From Sympetrum striolatum (lineage: Eukaryota; Arthropoda; Insecta; Odonata; Libellulidae), in NCBI GenBank assembly GCA_947579665.1, contig OX388345.1:62735454-62799453 (forward strand): 64,000 nucleotides of DNA. The letters run 5' to 3'. Both the position numbers and the translations under genes were made by a program. Under the pieces are notes generated by a model that worked only from the letters and a program-made list of their open reading frames with translations, was not told where the DNA came from and searched no databases. This document shows positions 1-12,600 of this stretch, piece by piece. Position 1 is the first letter of the stretch. Every line of letters starts with the position of its first letter.

Positions 1-3000
1 TGGCAGTTCGGTGGATTGCCAAGGAGTGAAACGTCTTGAATTATCGCAGAAATGTGTACGAAGCGTGAAGTATGCCTAAGCAAGTTCTTCCATTTTTCAT
101 GGAGGTTGAATTCGCGAATTTGCGGTTTATGCAGGGATAGGAAACTATCACAACATTTTTATTTTCTATTGGTAGAGTTGATTAATGAAATAAGAATTGT
201 TCCTTGGGATGTCGTTGTCTACCTTAGAGGCTCTTATTTATAGAAATATTTCCATCCATTGCAAACGTGAGAGTTAGAAATTTGTGGCGAATTCGAAAAC
301 ATCTACTTATGAAATAGAAATGTTTTTTTTTTTTAACTTCTTAGAAAATGACAATAGACGTATAATTTCATCTGTATTCTGAAATAAAAACTCCTCTAAG
401 TCCTCTTCGTCAGAAGGCTTACTTTCCTAGAATTTGATGGCTGTTAATGATACTTTCTAATTGAACCTTACTTTTATCCATTAGAAGTGTGGGAATCAGA
501 AATTTGGCATTAATTCTTAAGTGAATGAGAAAGATAAAGTTTTACATCTAAAATTATAAAGAATATATTACTTTTCTACCTTGTTAAATAATGGTCATTC
601 TTGGCAGAATCATGAAGATACCAAAAAACATCGCCGAAGGCACTTTTTCCTTAAATTTGATGACTGGTAATTTTGATACATTCTCTTCATTGGGCCTTAC
701 TTTTTAAGTACCTAAGTTGAAGAGCGTGAGCTTTCGTGATAAGGTCGCGTGCTCATTTTATCTCGAGCATCTCCGTATCAGAGACGATATTCATTGATAA
801 CATGGCTCATTTCTGACGATATATCATCATCACATTCGTCCCGTAGCATTACAGCATTTAATCCATTAACGAATCCAACGAATTACTTCAACTCCAGTAG
901 CCGCGAATTCGCCGAAGCCGGGTCATGTCTTTAAAAGTCTTTCCAGTCCCCTTTTCCGTCGATGTCTATTGATAACGTTGTCGCAGACATTACTCCCATT
1001 AGCGTTGTTTGGACGTCCTGATCTAGTTGTGGCTCGTCGCGATGTTTTCGTAAGGAAAATAGTTGAGCGTTGATTTCTTCGGGGCCACGGCTTCTGTCGC
1101 TCCGCCGAAAGCTCGAAGACATCCGGAGCAAGTATATGACGTCATGGCCGTTATTATGCGCCTGGTCATTTATCTCGCTGTCGTCATAGCCGCGTCCTCT
1201 TTATCTCGCAAATGTAGTTATCGCCATTTTTTAATGCTCACACTTAGGCAGAAGCCATACCGGGCCAAGGAAATCCATGATTAGAGAAAGTGCCGTTTAT
1301 CAGCTCCCTAGCTTGGGTACGTTTGTATGGTGGTAATACACGAGTCTCGATTGTTGAAAGAAATTTCGCCGTTTTTCGCCATATTGGCCTTTCTGCCAGG
1401 GCTATGAAATTATGTTACACGTAATGAGGCCTTTATTATATGATAACCAAGTGTATTATGTTCAGGATGATGTCTAGAGGTAAATTATACAAGATCTTTA
1501 CACGTATGCTATTATATACTTAAGCGTACTAGGGTGTGTGTGAATTTTAGTCTCTTTTTCGGATTGTCTTTTATTTGGAATGCATCCAAATAGTATTACA
1601 GAAGTGCGTCGATTCTTTTTCCAATACTTTTTCCGCTACCCCTCCTTTCCCTATCAAATATTTTTATTTATTTTCTTTTATTCTCCAGACTTCCTCCTTT
1701 TTTAACCCAGTTACCTTGTTTTCGTCGAACGATCTTGCAAGAGTATATTTTGATGAACAAATTTGACGTAATATTCTTCTAAATTTGGCCGTAATTACTT
1801 GTGAAGAAACATGCTTTAGAAGATGCAATATTGGTCCAGTGGTTGATAATGCGAATTATGTAAGATCACTTTCGTCGTCGTCATTGGGGACGGGAAGTAA
1901 ATTGGCCTTCAGCTGTGGAAAATTCCAGCTGCGGACGTTCAAATGGTAGAGGTGGCCCCGTTCGATCAGCTGTCCTCAAGGAAGTGGCATTAATTAAAGT
2001 GGGATATAGAAAGGAAGGTGCGAATATGTCGTTCAGCCACGTAGAAATCGAAACCGTTGCCTTTGGACTATTCCTCTCCGTAGGATTTCTCCGCAGTTCC
2101 CCCAGCAAAGCCCGCGAATCTTCCCATTTCGCGTGGGGCGTTTTAAAAATTAGCCTCCACGGACGTAGTCGCTAAATCGTCCGCCAGCCGGAGCCCTTCC
2201 CCCTTCGTTCCTGCTCGCCGGCCACCCGGCTCTGCCGTCTTTTGGTGTGGGAGGCTGTTACGCAGTGGCCTCATTCACGCAAGATCACCAGCGTTGCGAT
2301 ACGGCGGGGGGCGGAGAGGGAATGTCGCCGGATAATATTATTGGGCGTATTCGACGAAAGTGGGACAAGTGAGGAACAATCCGATCGGACGTAAGGGTCC
2401 TCTCTCGTACACCTTTCCGTTCTGTGCCAAAGAATGCGATTGTTTTCCTTGGAAGCTGCTCGTAAACATCGGCTGACTTCCGAATCCCGCGGAATTTTTT
2501 CCCTCTTATTTTGGTTCGCGCGATCGGTGCAAAAACTATATTTACCTCGCGAGGACTGGCTGGATGCACCGATGGGCCCCGCAAGTATTTCGTGTTCGTT
2601 TCTGAAGGAGGAAGCGGTGTCGAGGGTCGGGTTAAAAATAAAGCGCGGCGTTTTAAAGATAGTTGTTCGCGGATCCTTTGATTGGTGGCGCGGTGCTGCG
2701 CGTGGGAGTCGACTGATAAGTTTCCTTATCTCGTCGGTAGGTAAGAGGATGTTTGTAGAGGGTTTTTTTTGTTTAGATCGGCGACGATTTGCGCTTTGTT
2801 GCACTTCTTATTCACGGTTTGCGAGAAACTATTTTTCGGAGTAATTTATTCAGATGTGATTTATTTAGATGTATTAATTGCGGCTTAGATTGTGAGTCGT
2901 TAGGTCGTCAATTAGCCTTTTGCGAAGTCCCGCTTCGCAGTTACGAATAAAAGGATCTCGCGAAAAGAAACAAGGTTGCCCTATTTAACATATTCCTATT

Positions 3001-5769
3001 AATATCCCCGTAGATTTTTCTTAGGGTTGGGCGCATGGTAACTAAGTCAGTACTATTTGCGCAATGCGATTTTAAAACTTTTTATAATAAATTATGATTT
3101 TCTAATTAAGATGAAATGCTGCTTAAAAGTGTTAATATCAGGTTACTATCGTTTTATTTTCATGTTAAATTGGTCAACATTTTACATATTGATCAAAATG
3201 TATTTTTTTATCAATTGATGTTGGATGTATTCCGTGTTGTTTTGTCGCTTTGTGTTTATGTTTTACGATAAGAGGAGCTCGAGATGGTTTTGAATTCTTT
3301 CGTTTCTGTATTAAGATTGGAAGGGAGTCTCTGTGTCTACATAGGTTGCTTCTGAAGGAGACTAGTTTCTCTTCGTTTTTCCAGTGTTTTGCTTCTTGAC
3401 GATTCCCGCGCTCTACTGCGATCGGACACTTTCACCCGGTTCTACGTTTTTGAATCAGATTCGTTCATGGTCGATATAAACTGCTTTTTGTCCATTTTTT
3501 TTCTTTTATGATATTTTCAAACATAGTCCAAAGTTTCGACTTTTATGTTTTACTTTGTCTTCTACGACTTCAGCTAAGTCCATCAGGGAAATACCCAACA
3601 TATACACGTAAATCAATGCTTAGTATACATTTGGAATAATTCTTGATTACCTGCGGAAGTTCATTCGTTGAAAAGAATTTAAGCCAATCGAATTTCCCGC
3701 GCCACTGCACAGAAGCTAAGTGATTTATATACCTCGTTATCTGTCGAATTCAAGGCCGAACGATTTGACTCAGTATCTGATCTCACCTCTCGGAAAAGAT
3801 TTCTTTCTTCTTTAACGTCGTATAATGTTCTTCTCTAGTATTTTAGCGTTTGTAAAGCGTTATCACACGTTACACTTTTCGTTGGCACACTAGTATAAAG
3901 ATTTGCTATGATGTGTTTTTGAAGTTGTTACTGGTTGTTTAAACTGGTAACTGCCAACGATAACGACACTATGAACTTTTACGCTGTAGTTATTGTTTCT
4001 CTGTCGGAAACTCGAACTTAAATTCGCACATAAGTTAACATATGCTAATGTTTACGTTGTAGTTTGAGGAAAGACAGAGATTATGAAAGAAAGACCTTCC
4101 ATGATGAAAAAATATATTTATTTTTAAAGTATGGTGGGAATAAAATCGTCTATACTGCGTTCCAGTTTTATTTAGCAATGAAGGCTTTGGTGGAATCAAA
4201 TGCTATATATTTGTCGTCGTGCTATATAAATATCCCCATACCTGTTCGCATTAATTCCGAGTTCCACCATTGAAGAGTGAAATTATGATTAATAGTTTAT
4301 ATTCGAAGTTTTATTCTGCTGTCTACGCCTACCAAATAAATAAAAATGAGTGTATAGTGAATATGATTTTTAATTCGTTCTTTTGGAACCATGTGGAGTT
4401 AATTTTCTTTCTCGAATAATATTCATGCTAGTATGGTAGCAATTATAAATTTGGGCTAATTGTGGTGTATAATTTAAAGAAGTTGTTACCTATAATTTCA
4501 TGGTTAAAGAAACGTAAGGAATGGAGGATAATATTGGGAAAGTCGAGCTACGAAATGCTTCTTGTATGAATCTAGTATCTCAGTGAATGTGTGCTATGAT
4601 ATAAGTTGTGGAATTTATACTATGCCATGCATTTAGTTTGTTTCATCTTCTACGTTAGCAGTCATTTTTCCGTTTCGATGACGAGCCTTAATTCTTTTCG
4701 CTCGCTTCTCACGACTTCTTATAAAACTTTTGAAACTGAGCGTTCGCTGAAAATGAGGCGTTGCACCTGCTTTCTCTCGCTTCCGATTTTAATGACTGGC
4801 CAGGTTGAATGATCTGCGAACGCCGGGGGCTTTCCCTTTGAGTTGCCTCTCGTTCGCTGCACCTCTTTTCGGATTAGCATTTGTCATTCTTCCGCTGCAT
4901 TTCCTCTCTCGAATGACCAAAATATCACTTTGATCGTAAATTCCTATTTCGTTTTGAATACCTGCACATCGGGGCAGGGCCGGCCCCAGGCAGTAAGCAT
5001 TCACAAGGGAGACGGGGTAATGCAGATTTTGGATGCATTAAAGGATCTCTGCAATATAAATCTCGACGAAGATGGTTATTTCAAAAGCCTTGTTACGGAA
5101 ATGCCTGGACGATAGATTTTCGTTCTCAGAAATGTTTCGATTTTTCAGAAATACAGGTGCTTTAAAAAACACTTAAAATAACTTCAACAAAGGTTGCTGT
5201 TTTTCCATATTATTACCAGTTATTATTGTTGTATAGTTACATTGTTGTAACTATTTACCCGATTTTTATAAATCAGATTATTTTAAATTAACACATTTAT
5301 TAACATATCAGTTAAGTTTTGTCTAATTTGAAAGTTAAACTGTTATGATAATTAAGGGTTTAGGGTGAGATGTAATTCAGTTCGAGATAAATGGCGGAAA
5401 TATAGCTGAAAAGTCGTCGCACCATAATTAAATTACATTAATCTGCTATTTCTGTTCCTTTTTTGCAATTTAGGTCTCTATCCTACCAACCGTTAAGGAC
5501 ATAAATTTAAAAAATTCAATAACTTCACATTATGGCAAAAAATCAAATTTTTTAAAAAGTGAATAAGTAATTTCAATTTTTTTTTTTCGATGTAAGAGAA
5601 AAAGCAATATTTTATCGAGATTTGGCTTAAGGATTCATAATCTTCTCGCTATCATATTCTAATCAAAATAGTTTTTATGTTCTACCTTTGATAAGTAGTT
5701 TAAAATGAGTGATTCGATACCAGTTTCATTGATCTGTTTTTAGTTGAGAGTATATACTCGTACAGTTAA
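1..5769. other. Non-coding, with a CpG-rich island about 1860-2830
   Basis: No gene is supported. Open frames here are short, and the longest (on both strands between 2270 and 2845) are uninterrupted only because the local sequence is GC-rich. The island at 1860-2830 is CpG-rich and sharply bounded by AT-rich sequence, as an unmethylated regulatory region would be. The rest is AT-rich and featureless. Confidence 0.5.
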
Positions 5770-5890
5770 CCATTAACCTTAAAATCTCGATCAATCGTGC
5801 TCTACCTAGGATTCGAAGGCGCGACCTCAGAGTAGCTTGAGAGCAATTTATTAATTGTAATGAGTGATTGACCAGTGTCTTGTGAAGGTG
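5770..5890 (-). repeat. tRNA-derived SINE-like remnant
   Basis: On the minus strand the segment contains ctggtcaatcactcatta, then ggtcgcgccttcgaatccta and gtagagcac. This is the layout of a tRNA-related SINE head, with a pol III B-box-like cttcgaatcc preceded by ggtcgcg. The A box is degraded, and no tail or target duplication was located. Confidence 0.4.
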
Positions 5891-8839
5891 TATTTGTTTA
5901 AGATCTAAAATGGTGAACTTCTTTCCAGAGCGAAAGTGCGGCCTGAAACGAAAGGTGCTGTCTGAACAGCCCGCATCGTAGGGCGGCCCTGCATCGGAGG
6001 CATCGTTGTTGAGTAGTCCTCGAGCGTAGGATTTTTAGCCCAAGGACGGGGAAAGAGTGAATAAGCCTCGGCTATTTGCGTCGGAAAAATAAGGATTCAC
6101 CTTCCCGGAGATTGAATCGTCGCTTTTGCGTTTATTTCGATTTTCGCCCGTCATTCCTTTGAAACTTTCGTCCAGGTTTTCGTGCTATTCTTGCTGTATG
6201 TTGATTTTTGTGATGACTTATCTATTCCCTGTTTCTCGATATATTCGCATCTGAGCGTGAAAAAACTATGTGGTTTCTTGATTATTTCTAAATTATCCCT
6301 TCTATAAAGTTTTGTAACATATATCATAATGTAGATGTATGTTTGCAATCTAATATGAAGGATTCTACTACAGCTGCTCGTAATAAAATGTTGACAGGTG
6401 TTTTGGTCATTTAAACCTATCTTTTCAAAGCGCTCAGTTCCTTTTTTTGTATGACTTAGCTGCTCGATAATTCTACGGTTGCATTTGCATCCTTTTATAG
6501 AAAATTATTAGTGGACAATCTATGTTTTATTAAAATACTTGTACTTTTATGAACACTATTTTAAACAAATTATTGTAACAAAAATCTTGTACAATGATGT
6601 GAAGAAATTTGTGCAATTGCACACGATTACTATTACATAGTTTCATAAGGTATACGTTAACATAATGTGCTGAACTGCGGTTAGAAAATTTCAACTTTCG
6701 AAGTGGTTTAAATTTGTTTTTAAGTATTTATTTTTTTAAATCTGAAAAGGAAGTTATAGGATAACTAAATGTTATTCTAATATTGCTGTTGTTAAAAAGG
6801 ATATTATCCTTTACCCTAGTATGTAGGGATAAGTTGTGGTTTGTGTTTGTTGGAAAAACGATTTTTGAGCCGAAAAAGGCAGTTCAAAGATAACATTATT
6901 TTAGTTTATTCCCTCGCTAAATAGGGTATTTTCCTTTACCCTAGTAATTAGGGGTATTGTATTGTAGAAAACGCAATTTTCCGCCTGAATAGGTTCGTGC
7001 TTAGTTAGAACCCGTATTATAGTGAATATCTTGCGAGGATTTACGCGTAGGGTTCATGAATTTTAAATGCTCCCAATTACCCCTGACGGAAAAAATTGAT
7101 CTTTACGTGTCTCATCGGAGACGTCGATTGCATTTCTCGATAGTTCTCGAGTTTTCCGCTTGGCGGCTTCGGGAGACGGAAATTTCCAAATTTCTAAACG
7201 CATAATTCGGAATAATAAAGCAAAGGGCTCGGCGAGCACTCTCCGTGGGTAAGGCGGCAAATCTGGTGCGGATCCGCCTTCCTTCCCCCTTCGCGTCGCC
7301 TTATTCCCTTTTCAACCCCTTGTCTCCCCCTTCTCATCTCATAATGAAGGCTCCATTCATGGACCGCGCATTCTCCGAGAGAGATTACAAATGGCGGAGT
7401 GGGATCGCCGAAATTGATACGGAGTAATCAGCGATACATCCAGCCATTACGGCGAACCATCGTCAGGTGCGGTTATCTTTTTTTTATCTCGGAAAGGCGA
7501 CAATAGGGAAAACGTTTGGCGGCTAGAGATCGATACGCCTTACGGAGAAGAGCCTGTCCTCGGGCCTCTCTCTCTCTCTCACTCACAAACTCACTCTTAC
7601 AACGATTTATTTCCACCAAGGTCAGTCGTTGTGCAATTCTCCATTTCGTAATGGGCTCATACACCGCCGACTGCGTATTTGCAGCTTCCTCGCATACGCG
7701 CCGATCCGGCGTCGATAACCGCGGAAGTCGAGGGAGGGTGTCGGCACCATCGTGCGACGACTTTTTTTTCTCACCCCTATTTCTTGACGTTGCGGGGTTG
7801 CTCTTAATGGCTCAATAGCATTTTTGCGCTCCCTTGAATTATCGCGCGTTGCGTTTCGTGTTTATTCTTTAAAGTTGCGGGGGTTCGATGTTTTTTCTTT
7901 TAGGATTTTTACTTATGGTATACGGTGAAATACCGATCTAACGTTCTCGTTTCTTACGTTTTCTCACTCAGCACTTACACCCTTTGTTTTTCTCATCCTA
8001 CGTTTTTCCGAGTCTAGAGTCGATTTACCTTGGTCTAGAAAAAATGTAAGATCGAGCTTTCACTGTATTTCTATTGTTTTGACCCTTTCAAAATTGCGTT
8101 TTTTGATTAAATTGCCGTGTTTTGTTAAAATTGCACTTTTTAAACTTCGCGGAAATTCAAATGAAAGGTTTTCCTATTTTAAACCCTTGAAAAGGGTTTG
8201 TTGCTATCTCTGTATTTCCACAACTGTCTTCTGTTGGGTATAAACGTTTTAAATAGTTGGAAGGAATTGATTTTGCGATTTATTCGTTTTTTTAAGTATT
8301 TACGCTTTCTCATAGATTTTTTCGTATTTTAATATTTCACCCAACGTGTGATAATCCCTACATTTTTTCTCAATTTCCCAAAAGATATATGTAAACTATC
8401 AATTGCTTCAGGCAAAAGTTTTTGATATATGACTCAATAACGTATAGAAATGTTAAAGTCTGATCATCTCATTTCTTTATATCAGAAAGTTAGTGTTTAA
8501 TGCATCTCGGAAACCCCCGCTGTTTCTTTTTTATCGATTAAATAAATTTCCCGCAAAAGTGGAACAAGACTCGTTCTTCTGTTTGCTGGATCTAAGTCGG
8601 CGCTGCTTTCACGCTACCCTTTCACCTTAGCCTTTTGCGTCATTATGGGTGGCTAAACATCTTCGTTTTGTAATATTTCAAGGTGCTCATAAGAATGTTT
8701 GTAGGTCGTGCAAATTCATCGCGTTAAGTTTCGTCACGATTCGATCAACAGGGATATTTCACACGGAAGCGTTTTGTTTTCTTTACTCGAGCGTCAGTAT
8801 TCAGGTTTTTCTCGACTCGGAGTCGGTGGAAAAGTTGAA
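5891..8839. other. Non-coding stretch
   Basis: It contains the 6785-6990 repeats and a moderately CpG-rich part at about 7050-7830 with a short CT microsatellite (7567-7583). No supported gene or structured RNA. Confidence 0.5.
6785..6990 (+). repeat. Pair of diverged direct repeats (about 125 bp apart)
   Basis: Two blocks share tttaccctagtanntaggg, preceded by tattatcc versus tattttcc and followed at similar distance by gaaaaacgatttttgagccg versus gaaaacgcaattttccgcc. Each block also contains the inverted pair ccctagta/taggg. The origin is unknown; it may be an old local duplication. Confidence 0.5.
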
Positions 8840-10480
8840 AAGTTCTATGGAATTCCGCAAGTTGCCCCCTCCGCGGCCGTTGGGGCGAGCCACCCCGCAA
8901 AACCGGTAAGGATGGAGTATCGATCGAGTTTTCTCGCGCGTGATTTGTTACGTGCGATTCGTTCACACGAATCGGTGAAAGTTTTCAGAGCCGCCTCAAA
9001 ATCGGAGGGTCCTCATCTTGCGTCGCGGGCTACTCCGCGGTCTTTTTAGACGGACGAGAGAAAGAATGGAGGGTTTAGAGAAGGTTTCGGTCTTTCGGGT
9101 ACGGAGGGAAAACGTATAAGCCACGAGCGCCCGTTCGATTGGGGATGGGTCGAGGGGAGCGAAGAGGCAAAGAAGTGCGCATGGCATAGGGATAGAAGCG
9201 GAAAGGTGGAGAGGGTTTCACCCCACCCCTTTATCTTCGGCCGCGCTCCATCCCCTTTCGAGGTGCCGCCGCCTGTCATCCCCGACCCCTCCCCACATTC
9301 TGCTTTCCCTCTCGTCTCCCCCAATGCACCCCTTCTCTCTCCAAACTCGACTCGGATCAATACGGACACGCACACCCTCACGTGGATGGTATACACATTT
9401 CCCGCGCTTTTTCTCGTGCGGGGAGCACGGGGGCAGCGGCGCCCCCCCACTTTGACTCCCCCCCCCCCCAGACTCACTCTTCTCCCAGGGCAGGGCTTAT
9501 ATCGATCGGCGGACCTCTCTCTCGCCACCACTCTTCGTGCGAGAAGCAAGGTCACGAGGTCACCCGGCAAGCATTGCCCGCCGTGCGGTCCTCCCCCCGA
9601 GGTGGGCATCCCTCCGGAGGTGACCACCCGAGCGCCCCCGCGACGCCTTCTTCCCTCTCGAACACAATGCTCGCTCTCCATGTGGGTTTGATTGCTCGGC
9701 TTGGGAGGATTCCAGTCGCTGCGATTAGCTCCAACCGGCACGCGACTCGGTTCTTCCCCTGCCCTCTCACGTCGCCTTGCGGAACCCGCTCCGTACGCGT
9801 AATCGTAGGCGCGTCGGGTCCCCCCGAATCTGCTCGGATTTTGAATGAGGCTCTTTTGAATTGCGAGGAAAATGATGGGGTGTCGAGGGGGTTTAAAGGA
9901 AGGGATGAATGTCTCGGTGTCAAAAGTTTTGGCTCTTTAAGCCGGACGCGGTAGGGTTTTTGGCGTGGGCTTGTTAACGGGGCGGTAATTAAGTCGCCGT
10001 CTGGGATTATCGTTTGGTCCGCTCGTAATTAAGTACAGGAAGTATCTAAGTTGGAAGTTTGAGTGACGTAATAGGCGAGCGACGTTCTTGTTTGACGAAA
10101 TGGATCGTTTAGAGCTTTTTGGCAGAGGAATATTTCTGCGCCGCAGGGTTCATTAAGGGTCGGGAGTGTGTTCTTTTCTGGTAGCGGAGGTCCACTCGCG
10201 CAACGGTCGAAGTTTCGCCACACGTGTTCGCTGGATATTTCATCCTCACTCTGCGTCGCACTCGACGATTTGCTTTGAAAGATTTCGTCCCTTTTCAGCG
10301 GAGATTCAAAGAGATGATCTCTCGGTGTCGACTTGCAAACTGGATTCGCGACATTGCGGGGGTTCCCTTTCCAGGGGCGTTTAGCCCGATGACTGTAATG
10401 GGGTCGTAAAAGCCCTGCGGGACAGTGCAGAGGGGATCATTAGGCGGATTGACTGGGAAGATTTTCCCGTTGAGCGGTCG
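8840..10480. other. CpG-rich island, possible regulatory region
   Basis: This is the longest CpG-rich block upstream of MED13, with C-runs (poly-C about 9461-9473) and no depletion of CG. Open frames occur on both strands in several phases (up to 231 codons on the minus strand), but none has recognisable protein character. The block could be a promoter or enhancer; no exon of MED13 was recognised in it. Confidence 0.45.
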
Positions 10481-10919
10481 TCTGGATATGCGTGGACACC
10501 TTCCGGGCCATGCGGTTCTCTTTTGTCTGCTGCTTTTGAGATTTGCTGAGTTCCTCAGTGGATATCTCTCATTTGATATTTATATGTTGTTCTCGCCTTA
10601 GGGTAGAAGGAAATGCTTAACTAATGAATACTTAATTTGTATTGGAGTTAATCAGGATTAGGTTCTCTTCTGTAATCCTTTCTCGATTACCCGTTACATC
10701 CCTGTGACACATGATTATCTTCTCCAGAGGTGGGGTATTTACGGTATGATACGGCCTTTCCTTAAAAGACAAACATTTATTCAAATATTTCTATTGTAAA
10801 GATCATGTTACATCCTTTAACAAGCGTTTATTCAAATATTGCTACTTAAAGGATCAGTGTAACGTAAATACTTCGAATTTATAGACGTGCGTATTCAATA
10901 CCAAGGATGAAATAAGTGG

Positions 10920-10995
10920 GGAGTTCGACGTAACTGAGGTTCGAACCCAGGTCTTTCATTATATCGTTGAGTAGATACTGACTTTTTGGATGTTT
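10920..10995 (-). repeat. tRNA-derived SINE-like remnant
   Basis: The minus strand reads ctactcaacgatataatgaa, then agacctgggttcgaacctca. The gggttcgaacc matches the pol III B-box consensus, and the preceding actcaac...gaaagac resembles a tRNA anticodon arm and variable region. It cannot fold into a complete cloverleaf, so it is not scored as a tRNA gene. Confidence 0.4.
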
Positions 10996-11179
10996 TAGAA
11001 TTCAATTAGAGTTAAATCTTCTAGTAACTGAATCGGAGTGCGGTTAATCTATCTATCTCTATCTTCTATTCTATTCACCCGTGGTTTCTTCCGATGAAGA
11101 TTCAATATATTCTTAATTGGGCATCTTTTCCGGTACGTTGCTCGATTGATGTGGCCGTCAGAGGGTTAGATATCCTGAT

Positions 11180-12600
11180 ACGTGATCCTTAACGCGACGA
11201 GGGGTCGTATAGGTGAATTAGGATGGATTTATTCGGTGTGGTCAAGCAGCTAATAGGCCGTCGGGATCTCTTTCTTCGCGCCCGCCATGGAATTCCGTGG
11301 AGGCACCTCTGGTATCGTTGCCCTCGTCGCGCGAGGAAGAGATTAGAAGCCGCCGACGCCGAATAGGGGCTAGAGGGTGACGACCCGAGGGAATTCAGAT
11401 GGAGATAGTGAATTCTTCTTCCTTCCTCTCGTCCCGCTTTTCCCAAGCTCCCTCGCCTCGTTCCCCTCCACTGCTCCTTGTTTCTCTCGCTAAGCCATAG
11501 AGGCGGAAAATGGCGATGCCCAGGAACGAACGCTCCAAGTGACGGAATCGGGAGGGAGAATAATCGATCGAATGTTTTTTTTTTTTTAAGGAACATAGGG
11601 CGAAAGAGCTGTCCTAAATGCCGGAGGGGAAGAATTGGTGTCGTGGAAGATATGTATTTTTTTGTGCGGCGAGGGGGGGTTTGAGGCCAAGGATAATATC
11701 GGGTGCAGCGTAACCGTTTTTCTTTCGTAGTCGACCTTGCGGCGGTAGTTTTCCGATGTCCGCGTGGAGGTTATTTCGAATTTTTTGCGGGAAAATTTGC
11801 GTTTTGGTTTTTGTCGCGTGGGAAAGTGTCTGGGTTGTAGATTGTGCGGGAGGGGCTTGAATTTAGATTATTTTTAGTTCTGAAATTTTTTCATTTATAG
11901 TTTTTTGTAATGTGGGTATATTCCGTAAGGTGGTATTGTTCTTCAGTGCGATTGCGATTGGTGGTTGTTCCGTTAGCTTATACCGGTGATAAAGTCCTCG
12001 CCGGTAGGGTCTGCATTCGGCTCATTGAGGATGGCAGCATTAAACTCAAGAGGCCACACGCCCTTCTGGTTTCGGTGTTTCGACCCGCGATCACCGCCGC
12101 CTCACGTGGAGCTCTTTCTGGCGGGATCGCAGGGAGCGGAGGGGTGGACGGGAACTAGTAACGGGACGTGGGTGGAGGCGGTGTGGAAACTCTCTCCACT
12201 GTTGCGTTCCGGTGTTGCCAAGAGTGGGGCGTGTGTGGAGAGGGAATGCGTCGGTAGGGGAGTGCTCTCTCTTTCTCTCATCGAGCTACTTGGTTCTCTC
12301 GGGAGATGACGGTGGAGGCGACTCCGTCTGGAAGTCCCAACTTTTGCCGCTCAACGTTTTTCGAGAGTACTTTTTCCCTTAATTGCGATTCGGGATCGCG
12401 TAAAAGTCTCGCCGGGCGGTGCATGTTCGACGGACGATACGGATTTTTTTCCTCTTGTTTTCTCGGAGCCTCTCTTTCTCTCCTTGCGGATGCTGTGAAA
12501 AAATGAGCCTTTCGCTCGAGATGCTCTCGGTGCGATGTTTAATTCACCGCGGGGCTGTGTGAATGAGGGTTTTTTCCGGTCTCCCGGGCGTTTTTCCGCA
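11180..12600. other. CpG-rich island, possible regulatory region
   Basis: A second large CpG-rich block with no supported coding exon. Sharp AT-rich flanks (10600-11100 and 12750-13500) set it apart. Confidence 0.45.

Noticed and set aside
2271..2844. Open frames of 136-177 codons on both strands
   Set aside because: No recognisable domain. They occur together in a CpG-rich island and overlap each other.
9046..9741. 231-codon open frame on the minus strand
   Set aside because: It lies in a CpG-rich island where stops are rare in all frames. The composition is Arg/Gly/Pro noise without any motif, and other frames overlap it.
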